DNA of 44,461 bases from Lachnospiraceae bacterium (GTDB lineage Bacteria; Bacillota; Clostridia; Lachnospirales; Lachnospiraceae): positions 1-44,461 of the forward strand of contig JAKSSA010000012.1 in assembly GCA_024403335.1 (NCBI GenBank). The letters are read 5' to 3'. The notes under the pieces were generated by a model that was not told the DNA's origin, searched no databases, and was given only the letters and a program-made list of their open reading frames with translations. This document shows positions 33,663-41,658 of the stretch, one piece after another. Both the position numbers and the translations under genes were made by a program. How positions within the stretch are numbered: position 1 is the first letter of the stretch; each line of letters starts with the position of its first letter.

Positions 33663-34606
33663 CCGATAACCTCCGTTGGAACCTGAACTGTTGCAAGCAG
33701 GTCATTAAAGGTCTTTTCTTTCTCAATAGTATTAAGAACTCCTCTGAAACTGAGTCTGTGAACAAGTACAGGGCCAGCCAGCGTTTTTACATCTTCAGGG
33801 ATGACATAATCTCTGCCTGAAACTGCCGCATATGCCTGGGAAGCCAGGTAAAGTGCCATCGCACCACGAGTGGAGGCCCCTACAGTGATGGACGAGGAGC
33901 TTCTTGTAGCCTCAATTATGTCCATGATGTAGTCAGTAACGCAGTCATTTACCTTTACATTTTTAAATTCGGTAAAAAGCCTGTCAAATTCGGAAGAGTC
34001 AACAACGCATTCGGTTTCGGATAAGAGCGCGCTGGTTTCTTCGCGCTTCATGACGGCAATTTCGCTTGCTCTGTCCATGTAGCCAAGTGAAAGCTTCATA
34101 AAGAAACGGTCAAGCTGGGCTTCGGGAAGAGGAAAAGTGCCGCCTGATTCGAGCGGGTTTTGCGTTGCAGCCACCATAAATGGCGTTTCGAGGGTATACG
34201 TCTTTCCGTCAATGGTTGTCTGTCCCTCTGCCATCGCTTCAAGCAAAGCCGACTGGGTACGCGGAGTTGCACGATTTATTTCATCGGCAAGAACAATATT
34301 TGCGAATATGGGCCCGCGTCTGAAATTGAATTCGCCGGTTTTCATGTTATAGAAATTGATGCCGGTTATGTCTGAGGGCATTAAGTCGGGTGTGAACTGA
34401 ATACGCTTGAAATCCTTGCCGACAGACTTTGCAAAGGCGCGGAATAAAACGGTTTTACCTGTTCCGGGCACATCTTCCAACAAAACATGTCCTTTACAAA
34501 GAAAGCTTACGGTTATAAGTTTGATGCTTTCGTTTTTTCCGAGAATTACTTTGCTGCAGTTGTCGGTTATTCTATTTAATAAATCCTGATAAAGTTTTGT
34601 TTCCAT
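33659..34606 (-). CDS. MoxR family AAA+ ATPase
   Basis: A 315-residue AAA+ protein. Walker A EDVPGTGKT (44-52), Walker B VLADEINRATPRTQSALLEAMAEGQ (~106-130), sensor 1 in AATQNPLESGGTFPLPEAQLDRF (~147-169) and sensor 2 region in GASTRGAMAL (~245-254) are all intact. MoxR ATPases act as chaperones that mature or insert partner proteins, often with vWA-domain partners such as DUF58 proteins. First gene of the operon; AAAGGA precedes ATG 34606 on the minus strand. Promoter not resolved. Confidence 0.93.
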   Translation of the reverse strand: METKLYQDLLNRITDNCSKVILGKNESIKLITVSFLCKGHVLLEDVPGTGKTVLFRAFAKSVGKDFKRIQFTPDLMPSDITGINFYNMKTGEFNFRRGPIFANIVLADEINRATPRTQSALLEAMAEGQTTIDGKTYTLETPFMVAATQNPLESGGTFPLPEAQLDRFFMKLSLGYMDRASEIAVMKREETSALLSETECVVDSSEFDRLFTEFKNVKVNDCVTDYIMDIIEATRSSSSITVGASTRGAMALYLASQAYAAVSGRDYVIPEDVKTLAGPVLVHRLSFRGVLNTIEKEKTFNDLLATVQVPTEVIG

Positions 34607-34862
34607 AAAAATCCTTTCATGTATCTGAAATATGTGATAAGCTACTTAATTATAACCAAATACAGAGAGGTTTTCAATATTATCAGTAATTCCTATATGG
34701 AATTGATTAAAACAGACTTGGTTGAGCAAACGGATGAGTTTGGTTTATGTGGCTGTCTTATTTGGTAAAGATTATTTGAATAGTTACTTGAATAGTTATT
34801 TGATTAGATTATTTGATACAGACTATTTGGTAAAGATTATTTGGTAATGAACAAAATTTGTA
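34607..34862. other. A/T-rich intergenic region with TTATTTG-type repeats
   Basis: Between moxR and the riboswitch promoter lies a low-complexity stretch (about 34735-34850). In it, TATTTGGTAAAGATTATTTG occurs at 34759 and again at 34824, 65 bp apart, with several partial TTATTTGA/TTACTTGA copies between. No gene is seen. It probably contains the minus-strand promoter of the MoxR operon close to 34620-34660, which I cannot define. Confidence 0.55.
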
Positions 34863-34891
34863 TTGATTTATTTTATTTATGGTGTTATACT
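34863..34891 (+). promoter_or_regulatory. promoter of the riboswitch-ribU transcript
   Basis: TTGATT (34863-34868), 17-bp spacer, TATACT (34886-34891). Starts about 20 bp before the riboswitch P1 stem. Confidence 0.65.
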
Positions 34892-34914
34892 ACCGCCGAA
34901 CTGAAAATTGATTG

Positions 34915-35050
34915 AGTCTTCAAGGCAGGGTGAAATTCCCGACCGGCGGTAAAGTCCGCAAGCTATGTTACAGAATTTTATATATTTTGTGACAGCGCAT
35001 GATCCGGTGTGATTCCGGAACCGACAGTATAGTCCGGATGGTAGAAGATT
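34915..35050 (+). ncRNA. FMN riboswitch (RFN element)
   Basis: All conserved pieces of the RFN aptamer are present in order. The P1 strand AGTCTTC (34915-34921) pairs with GAAGATT (35044-35050). Next come AGGCAGGGTGAAATTCCC, GACCGGCGGTAAAGTCCGC, a variable stem (about 34970-34995, TATATATTTTG-rich), GATCCGGTGTGATTCCGG, AACCGACAG and TAGTCCGGATGG. It senses FMN and controls the downstream terminator and thus ribU and the riboflavin kinase gene. Confidence 0.97.
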
Positions 35051-35068
35051 ATTTCCCCACGATAATTA

Positions 35069-35103
35069 ACGCCTGACGACATTTGTTTTCAGGCGTGTTT
35101 TTT
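35069..35103 (+). terminator. riboswitch-controlled terminator
   Basis: 8-bp stem ACGCCTGA (35069-35076) with TCAGGCGT (35089-35096), 12-nt loop, followed by GTTTTTT. It lies 19 nt after the aptamer and about 100 bp before the ribU start, so high FMN should end transcription here. The alternative antiterminator pairing was not worked out. Confidence 0.88.
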
Positions 35104-35199
35104 GCCCTAAGTAAATCCAATCCGTTTCTTAAGTGGCAGAAAATTAAAAAATTTATATTGGGTCAGAAAACTGACACCGGAAATCGGAGGGAAAAAGAA

Positions 35200-36024
35200 A
35201 TGAAATTCGGATTGAACAGAATGTTGACACTTCTCGCAGCAGAAAATGAAGGTTTTTTTGCAAAGCTTAAGAAAACTGCAGTAGCAGTAGGTGAAAATGT
35301 TGGCTTTATTTTGGTGTTCCTTGCCATTATTGTCGCACTTTTCCTGATTGCTTACTGTCTTGAGGTTTTTGCACAGAAGAAAAATGGTGTAAAAGAGAAA
35401 ATTTTCACACCAAGAAAGATGGCTTTTGTAGGCATCTTTTCAGCAGTATCAGCGGTTTTGATGCTTTTTGAAATTGTAATGCCTTTTGCGCCTTCTTTTT
35501 ATAAGCTTGATTTTTCAGAGATCCCCATTTTGATTGGTACCTTTGCATTTGGTCCTGCAGCCGGGGTTATGATGGAATTTGTTAAAATATTCCTTAAGCT
35601 TATCATGAAGGGTTCTTCAACAGCTTTCGTAGGTGAACTTGCTAACTTCGCAGTAGGCTGCAGCTTTATTTTACCTGCTTCTTTGATTTATACTTTCAAA
35701 AAGTCAAAGAAGAGTGCTATAATAGCATGTGGTTTAGGAACTGTTATTCTTACAATTTTCGGAACAGCATTTAATGCAATTTACCTTCTTCCTGCATTTG
35801 CAAAGCTTTATGGAATGCCACTTGAAGCAATTTTGGGAATGGGCTCAAAGGTAAACTCTCTTGTTAAGGAAGGCAGTATCATAAGCTTTGTAGTTTGGTG
35901 CGTTGCTCCTTTGAATTTAATCAAGGGTGTTTCAGTATCAATCATCACAATGCTTGTTTATAAACCGTTAAGCCCTATTATTAAAGGTATAACAAACAGA
36001 GAAAGAAAACAGAGAAACAAATGA
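35200..36024 (+). CDS. ribU: RibU, riboflavin ECF transporter S component
   Basis: A 274-residue membrane protein that binds riboflavin for uptake by an energy-coupling factor transporter (the EcfA/A'/T module is not in this window). The core (about 95-265) has LDFSEIPILIGTFAFGPAAGVMMEFVKIFLK and the GSSTAFVGELANFAVG segment typical of RibU. About 80 extra residues at the N-terminus include one more membrane helix (VGFILVFLAIIVALFLIAYCL), longer than the usual ~190-residue family. GGAGG at 35186-35190 selects ATG 35200; the open frame reaching back to 35083 would overlap the terminator. Regulated by the FMN riboswitch. Overlaps the next gene by 4 bp. Confidence 0.92.
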   Translation: MKFGLNRMLTLLAAENEGFFAKLKKTAVAVGENVGFILVFLAIIVALFLIAYCLEVFAQKKNGVKEKIFTPRKMAFVGIFSAVSAVLMLFEIVMPFAPSFYKLDFSEIPILIGTFAFGPAAGVMMEFVKIFLKLIMKGSSTAFVGELANFAVGCSFILPASLIYTFKKSKKSAIIACGLGTVILTIFGTAFNAIYLLPAFAKLYGMPLEAILGMGSKVNSLVKEGSIISFVVWCVAPLNLIKGVSVSIITMLVYKPLSPIIKGITNRERKQRNK

Positions 36025-36407
36025 TTTTAAAAGGTGAAGTAATTCACGGAAAAGAAAAAGGAAGAAAGATCGGCTTTCCGACAGTTAATTTACTGCCGGA
36101 AGCCGGTTTTAGTTTACCCGAAACAGGGGTATATGCATCAAAGGTTGTCTTGATGGAAAAACCAAGACCTTTTATTGGAATTACCAATGTGGGATTAAGG
36201 CCGACAGCTGATGATGAGAATGGAATAACAATTGAAACGCATATTCTTGACTACGAAGGAGACCTTTACGGTCAAAAAATAGAACTTGAAATATGTGATT
36301 TTTTAAGGCCTATCCAAAAATTTGAAAGCATGGAAGCGTTAGGCGAGCAGCTTAAGAAGGATAAAGAAAATGCAAGAAAGCTTTTTCTTAAGAGAGCTGA
36401 AGTGTAA
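36021..36407 (+). CDS. stand-alone riboflavin kinase (flavokinase domain)
   Basis: 128 residues, equal to only the C-terminal flavokinase domain of bifunctional RibF. The N-terminal FAD synthetase (nucleotidyltransferase) domain is absent. Motifs: GKEKGRKIGFPTVNL (10-24, the ATP/Mg loop normally GRxLGFPTxN), GVYASKV (~38-44), NVGLRPT (~57-63) and IETHILDYEGDLYG (~72-85), with the catalytic E in the ETHIL segment. It is translationally coupled to ribU (ATGA overlap) under the same FMN riboswitch. This suggests that imported riboflavin is trapped at once as FMN, which then shuts the operon off. A full RibF elsewhere in the genome is expected for FAD. Confidence 0.9.
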   Translation: MILKGEVIHGKEKGRKIGFPTVNLLPEAGFSLPETGVYASKVVLMEKPRPFIGITNVGLRPTADDENGITIETHILDYEGDLYGQKIELEICDFLRPIQKFESMEALGEQLKKDKENARKLFLKRAEV

Positions 36408-36518
36408 AGAAATGTTCTTTCTGAAAATGTATATATTTTAAGTGGACAAAAGAATTTGTGCATGAAAGATAAGTTCACTGGGATAATTGAGTTGAGCAAG
36501 TAGAATGGAGGGGGAAAC

Positions 36519-37751
36519 ATGACAGAAAAACAAATGAAAGAGATTTTTAAGGACACGAATTTTGTTCATTGGAGCGGAAGTGAAGAGGAGCACAAGGTTG
36601 CAGAATATCTTAAACAAAAGTGCTTGGATATGGGCGTTGAAGCAGTTGTTGAACCTTTTGAGGTTCCTGTTGCAGAAATCGAGGAAGCACATATTTACGC
36701 GGACGGCGTGGAAATTCCCTGCAAAGCTTTCTTTTGTTGTGGAAGTGGTGAAGTAGAGGGCGAACTTTATTATATGCCTGGCACAGACCCGGTTTCGATT
36801 GCGGGCGCGAAGGACAAGATAGTTTTGATGGACAAAGGAGGAATTGGACACTTTGTTTATCAGGATTTAATGAAAGTTGGTGTCAAAGGAATCATATTCC
36901 AGTACGGAAATATTCATTATGACAATAAAGACATTGATGAGCGTGATTTGCGAGCTGCGGTTGTTGGTGATGCAAAGAAGGTATTGTGCGCAACAATTAA
37001 TGTAAGAGATGGAGTAAAACTCATTTCTAAGGGAACGAAAAATGTTAAGATGGTAATTAGACAAAAGGAGGATGTTGGACATTCACATAATGTGGTTGCA
37101 ACTATTACCGGAGTACGAAACGAGTGGATTGTTCTTTCGGCACATTATGACACCACGCTTTTAAGCCATGGCTCATATGATAATATGACAGGCTGCGTTG
37201 GTTTACTTGGTGTAATGGATGCTTTCAAGAACAAAAAGCCAAATTACGGCTTAAAATTTGTGTTCTGCGGAAGCGAAGAAAGAGGACTGCTTGGCTCAAA
37301 AGCATATGTGAGAGATCATGAGACAGAACTCGAGAGCTATGTTTTAAATATCAATCTTGATATGATTGGTACAATTGTCGGCTTGTTTATTTCAGAAGTA
37401 ACTGCAGAGGAAAAGCTTGCAAATTATATTAGCTACATGGCAGCTGAGGTTGGATTTCCTTGTGAGGCAAAGACAGGCGTATATTCAAGTGATTCTACAA
37501 GCTTTGCGGACAAGGGTGTGCCGGCTGTTTCTTTTGCAAGACTTGCTGGCAATAATTATGCGCCAATTCACTGCCGCTACGATTTGCCCGATGTGCTTTC
37601 AATGAGACAAATGTCTAAGGACATCGAGTTTATTACCATGTTTACTTCAAGAATGGCCAATGCAATGATTTGTCCTGTGGCAAGAGAGATACCCGAAAAG
37701 ATTGTTACCAAGATTGATGAATATCTTGCAAGAAAGAGAAAGAAAGACTAA
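36519..37751 (+). CDS. M28 family zinc aminopeptidase
   Basis: 410 residues, cytoplasmic (no signal peptide). The catalytic M28 fold shows HYD (H209, D211), bridging D221 in SYDNMTG, catalytic/ligand pair E253-E254 in CGSEERG, D281 in NINLDMIG and the late histidine in APIHCRYD (~356). Residues about 70-180 form an inserted PA-like domain (KDKIVLMDKGGIG, GVKGIIFQ). Such enzymes release N-terminal residues from peptides with two metal ions. GGAGGGGG lies before ATG 36519. It follows the riboflavin kinase gene by 111 bp and probably has its own promoter. A terminator follows after two direct repeats. Confidence 0.9.
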   Translation: MTEKQMKEIFKDTNFVHWSGSEEEHKVAEYLKQKCLDMGVEAVVEPFEVPVAEIEEAHIYADGVEIPCKAFFCCGSGEVEGELYYMPGTDPVSIAGAKDKIVLMDKGGIGHFVYQDLMKVGVKGIIFQYGNIHYDNKDIDERDLRAAVVGDAKKVLCATINVRDGVKLISKGTKNVKMVIRQKEDVGHSHNVVATITGVRNEWIVLSAHYDTTLLSHGSYDNMTGCVGLLGVMDAFKNKKPNYGLKFVFCGSEERGLLGSKAYVRDHETELESYVLNINLDMIGTIVGLFISEVTAEEKLANYISYMAAEVGFPCEAKTGVYSSDSTSFADKGVPAVSFARLAGNNYAPIHCRYDLPDVLSMRQMSKDIEFITMFTSRMANAMICPVAREIPEKIVTKIDEYLARKRKKD

Positions 37752-37766
37752 TGTGCAAGCAGACTT

Positions 37767-37813
37767 TTGTTTGGTTTGTATCAAGCAGGCTGTTGTTTGG
37801 TTTGCATCAAGCA
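37767..37813. repeat. 26-bp tandem duplication after the peptidase gene
   Basis: TTGTTTGGTTTGTATCAAGCA at 37767-37787 recurs at 37793-37813 with one change. A third, weaker copy (TTGATTAGTTTGTGTTGAG) follows near 37819. Confidence 0.8.
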
Positions 37814-37846
37814 AATCGTTGATTAGTTTGTGTTGAGATTTTTAAT

Positions 37847-37907
37847 AAAAGGAGCTGTAAGAGGCAATGTTATCAAGTTAACATTGTGATGTGGGCAGCT
37901 CCTTTTT
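37847..37907 (+). terminator. rho-independent terminator after the peptidase gene
   Basis: An outer 11-bp stem AAAAGGAGCTG / CAGCTCCTTTT encloses an inner CAATGTTA/TAACATTG hairpin, followed by T-run. Confidence 0.88.
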
Positions 37908-38012
37908 ATAATGATTTATTGCAACGATATCTTTGCAGCGAAATGGATTAAATTATGTATCATATCGATAAAATAATTAAAGTTCAGATGGTAAGCTTTG
38001 CAGAAAAATGGA

Positions 38013-39194
38013 TTATTTATCAGATGCTTTTTTGCTAAAAATTATAACAGAGATTATTAGTACAAGCGGGAATATACAGCCTGCAAGTACCCCCTTTTGC
38101 AAGTTGTCACCAAAGCTTTGTGATACTGAGCCAACGATGCCAGGGCCTAAGGTTCCGCCTAAATCGCCAGCCATGGCAAGAAGTGCAAACATTGCAGTTC
38201 CTCCTTTGGGAAATCTCTGTGACGAGATGCTTATGGTGCCTGGCCACATGATACCTACAGAAGCACCACAGAGAATACAACCCACAAGATTTATTATAGG
38301 ATTTGGAGCAAGTGAGGCTAAAAGATAGCAAACGAGACATAATATGCCTGAACCCATCATGAATTTTGACAAATCCATACGATCGCCATATTTTCCATAG
38401 AAAACTCGGCTTATACCCATAATTACTGCAAACATACATGGTCCTGCCAAATCACCGATGGTTTTGGAAAGGCCTAAAGCAGATTCAACAAAAGCTGAGG
38501 CCCATTGTGCCATTGAAAGCTCTGAAGCACCTGCACATATCATGAGAATAATTGAAATCCAGAACATTGGAAGGCGAAATAATTCTTTAATAGACATTCC
38601 CTTGCCATCTTCTACCAGGTGTTCGATAGGGCAGGTGAGAAAATTGTAAACATTATAAAGTGGTACAATAGCCCATATGCAGGCAATCCATTTCCAATTC
38701 TCAATTCCAAATATAAAGAAAAACAGTGTTGAAATTAAAATAACCCCAACTGAACCCCAGCAGTAGAAGGAATGCAGAAGGCTCATTACAGCGTCTTTGT
38801 TATCAAAAGGACAGGCCTCTACGATAGGACTGCACAGTACTTCGATTAATCCGCTGCCGATGGCATATAAAATTACGCTTATGATAATTCCTGCAAACGA
38901 ATCAGGGAAAATGTCAGGTAAAAATGCCAGTCCGATTAGTCCTGCTGCCGAGAAAATCTCTGAAGCCACAATACTTTTTCGGTATCCGATTCTGTCAACA
39001 AATTTTGCGCAAAACAAATCGACAAGAAGCTGTGTAAAGAAGAAAACGGATGAAATAAGCGCTATTTTCCCAAGTGGAATATTGTAATCTTTATAAAACA
39101 TCAAAAACAAAAGCGGTGCAAAGTTTGCAGCAATCGCCTGAGTTATAAAGCCCAAATAGCAGGCAAGTAAAGTTTTTCTGTAATTCTTCTTCAT
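38013..39194 (-). CDS. major facilitator superfamily transporter
   Basis: 393 residues with twelve predicted helices. The MFS loop 2-3 motif is recognisable in CAKFVDRIGYRKSIV (~64-78) and the second-half counterpart in FYGKYGDRMDLSKFM. The general look (AIGSGLIEVLCSPIVEACP, GASVGIMWPGTISISSQRFPKG) recalls FucP/YfkF-like permeases for sugars or small solutes, but the substrate cannot be read. GAGGATAAGAA precedes ATG at 39194 on the minus strand. It is monocistronic, with no recognisable partner gene nearby. Confidence 0.9.
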   Translation of the reverse strand: MKKNYRKTLLACYLGFITQAIAANFAPLLFLMFYKDYNIPLGKIALISSVFFFTQLLVDLFCAKFVDRIGYRKSIVASEIFSAAGLIGLAFLPDIFPDSFAGIIISVILYAIGSGLIEVLCSPIVEACPFDNKDAVMSLLHSFYCWGSVGVILISTLFFFIFGIENWKWIACIWAIVPLYNVYNFLTCPIEHLVEDGKGMSIKELFRLPMFWISIILMICAGASELSMAQWASAFVESALGLSKTIGDLAGPCMFAVIMGISRVFYGKYGDRMDLSKFMMGSGILCLVCYLLASLAPNPIINLVGCILCGASVGIMWPGTISISSQRFPKGGTAMFALLAMAGDLGGTLGPGIVGSVSQSFGDNLQKGVLAGCIFPLVLIISVIIFSKKASDK

Positions 39195-39340
39195 TTCTTA
39201 TCCTCGTATTTTCTTGTTATTTATCATGGTTGGTGTTTTGATTTTTGCCCTATTTTGTTTTTAGTGTTGTTTTAATTTTAGTGCTGTTTCCCAATAATAA
39301 GCAATGTATTCTTTGCTGTTTTTTTAATTTTCGGCGCTTT

Positions 39341-39489
39341 TTCTCAATTCTTTAATTTCATCCGTATTTACCTTGCTAATAGTACGTATATTTTTTTCAA
39401 TTCCTTAATTTCATCCGTTATTACCTTGCTTACTGTACGTATATTTTCCCCAATTCCTTGATTTCATCCGTAATTACCTTGCTTTCATG
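39341..39489. repeat. second array of the 53-bp repeat family
   Basis: The anchor ATTTCATCCG occurs at 39355, 39408 and 39461, exactly 53 bp apart. Each is followed by CCTTGCT and then TACGTAT, and preceded by CAATTCYTT. Sequence and period match the array at 1-460, with copies here diverged (GTACGTATATT rather than TTACGTATCTA). Confidence 0.93.
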
Positions 39490-39559
39490 TCATTTTGGAA
39501 TTTTATATTAAATACAGTATATTTGAAATTGTTTGAAATTGTTTTAAATTGCTATATCG

Positions 39560-39598
39560 CTTGAATATTACATACTTTCTTGAATATTACACACTTTT
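39560..39598. repeat. 19-bp tandem duplication
   Basis: CTTGAATATTACATACTTT (39560-39578) is followed directly by CTTGAATATTACACACTTT (39579-39597), one difference. It lies about 70 bp before the CotH-like start codon. Confidence 0.9.
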
Positions 39599-39665
39599 AT
39601 GATATCATCAGTTGTTGAAATAATAATCATACTTTGGTGTTGTAATTAGTTTTGTGAGAGTGATT

Positions 39666-41504
39666 ATGGTAAAAGGTAAGGCTTTTAAAAATTTCATCCT
39701 GCCACTTCTTTTGTTAAGCATTGTATTTGTGCTTAGCGCATGTTCTTTTAGTGATGTTTTGTCTGTATTTGAGGCAAAACCTGTTTCGAATGAGAGAAAT
39801 GATGTAATAATTCCTACGCTTGGTATTATAAAGGATGTTTTTGAAGATGATAACATATTAGAGCCTGTCATCACTGAAATTTTGCTTCCTACAAGCACAA
39901 TTACAAATGAGGGTGAAAGTACTCTTAATCCAGCAAATATTTCTACACCTACCAATACTTCTGTGCCTACAGACGCACCTGCTCCAACAGATACACCTAT
40001 ACCTACTAACACTCCTACTCCGACTAATACAGTTGCACCGACAAATACACCAACTCCAACTTTTACTTCTACTCCACGCCCTGTTTATACTTCAGGACCG
40101 CGCAGTAAGATTGGGGAAAAGGTGCTGCCGATAATCTCTATCGAAACAGGAATTGATGCACCTGTCTTATCAAGTACTGAATACAGGGAATGTACGGTAA
40201 GTGTATTTAACTGTTCTGAAAAGTATGAAATTGATTATAAGAAAGCAGGAATCAGAGTAAGAGGTAACGCTTCTGCTTTGTATAACGAGGAAAGACGGCA
40301 GAAGAAGCCAAATGCTGCATATCCCTATAAGATTAAATTTGACAAAAAGACAAATATGCTTGGACTTAATGAAGGCCAGAAGTTTAAAGATTGGGTATTG
40401 CTTAGACTCCCTGATTATTTGGTAAATGATTATACTGTTTTTAAAATAGGAAAGCTTTTGTTTGATGGCGATTATTATTCTTCAGATTCCTGCATGGTTA
40501 ATCTGTATATTGATGATCGTTTCATGGGTGTCTACCTTCTTTGTGAGCAAAGCGAAGCAAAACCCGGCAGAGTAGAAATTAATGAACCTGCCTCAGGATA
40601 TACCGGAACGGACATAGGTTATTTTATTGAAATTGATAACTACTATTCAAAAGAACCGTACCATTTTAAAGTAAGTTATTGTGACGGTGTTGAATATACT
40701 GACATAATGGGAAATACAAGAAATTTCCGCAACTCAGGTGGCGTGGGATATTCTATTCACAGTGATATTTACAGTCAGAAACAGGTGGATTTTGCCAAGA
40801 AGTATATTGATAATGTGTTCAAGATTCTTTATGAAGCAACTGAACATGACAAATATTATGGCTTTGATGAAAATTATGATTTAGTTGAAATGGCCTTTGC
40901 TTCAGCAAAAGAATGTATTAGTGCTGTAATGGACATAAATTCGGTAGTGTGCATGTACATTGTTGAAGAAATATCCTGTGATTATGACAGAGGAATTGGA
41001 AGCTTTTTTATGGCTATAGATTTTTCTGAAAATGCAAAGTATGACAAGCTGACTTTCCTTTGTCCTTGGGACATGGAATTTATAGTAGGCGGAAGAGCGG
41101 AAGTAGTAAAATCATATCTTGCAGGAGTATTTGATTATTATCTGCCTGAAAAGGACAGTAAGGGAAATATTGTTTATGACAAGGAAACAGGAAATCCTGT
41201 TCAGTCAATGGGTGACAGAGCAAATCCCTGGTTGATTATTTTTGCAAAGCAGGATTGGTTTAGAGAAATGGTTTATGATAAGCTTGTTGAGCTTAATAGG
41301 GATGAGCGTTTTGAAAATATGCTTCTCGGGGTAGATCAGTATCTCGAATATGCTAGGCCTGATATTGAATGTGAAGAATTCAGTAAGGTATTAGGACCTA
41401 ATCAGGAAAAGCCCAAGAGTAGGAATGTTGACAAGTCAGGAAAGAAACTTACTGCGAGATTTAAAGAAAGATATTTTTGGATGTTAAAGGAATTTAAATA
41501 TTAG
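39666..41504 (+). CDS. CotH-family protein, predicted secreted lipoprotein
   Basis: From ATG 39666, 612 residues. The N-terminus is a lipoprotein signal (LLLLSIVFVLSAC, lipobox cysteine C26). A stalk of about 60 residues rich in T-P-T-N/D repeats spans ~95-150. The CotH domain (~155-600) has GIRVRGNAS, YPYKIKFDKK, WVLLRL, the kinase-like motif EISCDYDRGIGSFFM and the metal-binding CPWDMEFIVGG. CotH relatives are spore-coat or surface protein kinases with an atypical kinase fold. Here the protein is likely anchored outside the membrane. A GTG at 39654 is an alternative start; no strong SD exists for either. It stands alone beside repeat-rich DNA. Confidence 0.87.
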   Translation: MVKGKAFKNFILPLLLLSIVFVLSACSFSDVLSVFEAKPVSNERNDVIIPTLGIIKDVFEDDNILEPVITEILLPTSTITNEGESTLNPANISTPTNTSVPTDAPAPTDTPIPTNTPTPTNTVAPTNTPTPTFTSTPRPVYTSGPRSKIGEKVLPIISIETGIDAPVLSSTEYRECTVSVFNCSEKYEIDYKKAGIRVRGNASALYNEERRQKKPNAAYPYKIKFDKKTNMLGLNEGQKFKDWVLLRLPDYLVNDYTVFKIGKLLFDGDYYSSDSCMVNLYIDDRFMGVYLLCEQSEAKPGRVEINEPASGYTGTDIGYFIEIDNYYSKEPYHFKVSYCDGVEYTDIMGNTRNFRNSGGVGYSIHSDIYSQKQVDFAKKYIDNVFKILYEATEHDKYYGFDENYDLVEMAFASAKECISAVMDINSVVCMYIVEEISCDYDRGIGSFFMAIDFSENAKYDKLTFLCPWDMEFIVGGRAEVVKSYLAGVFDYYLPEKDSKGNIVYDKETGNPVQSMGDRANPWLIIFAKQDWFREMVYDKLVELNRDERFENMLLGVDQYLEYARPDIECEEFSKVLGPNQEKPKSRNVDKSGKKLTARFKERYFWMLKEFKY

Positions 41505-41516
41505 TTTTAAAATTAT

Positions 41517-41598
41517 AAAACTCTGCCAAGCTACATATGTAACTTTTACTATTTGCTATAATTAGTAAAAATCTACATAGTGGTTTGACAGAGTTTTT
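41517..41598. terminator. long hairpin terminator between the CotH-like gene and pyridoxal kinase
   Basis: An outer stem AAAACTCTG (41517-41525) / CAGAGTTTT (41589-41597) encloses an inner TTTTACTA/TAGTAAAA stem and a TGTA/TACA pair. T-run on the plus strand and A-run on the other side suggest bidirectional use for the converging genes. Confidence 0.85.
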
Positions 41599-41658
41599 GT
41601 TTGCTTGTAATTTTGTGAAAATGCACGATACCATGCATCTGGCATATTCTTAAAAGAA

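Larger units (their letters stand above)
39195..39665. other. intergenic region packed with several kinds of tandem repeat, upstream of the CotH-like gene
   Basis: From left to right: T-rich DNA with TTTTAGTGYTGTTT repeated near 39256-39290; the second array of the 53-bp family (39341-39489); a 10-bp repeat of TTTGAAATTG (about 39520-39550); and a 19-bp tandem duplication CTTGAATATTACAYACTTT (39560-39598). No gene is evident. The promoters for both flanking divergent genes should be here but none is clear. Confidence 0.7.

Noticed and set aside
35083..35199. Extended N-terminus of RibU
   Set aside because: This part of the frame begins in the riboswitch terminator and has no SD, while GGAGG fits ATG 35200.
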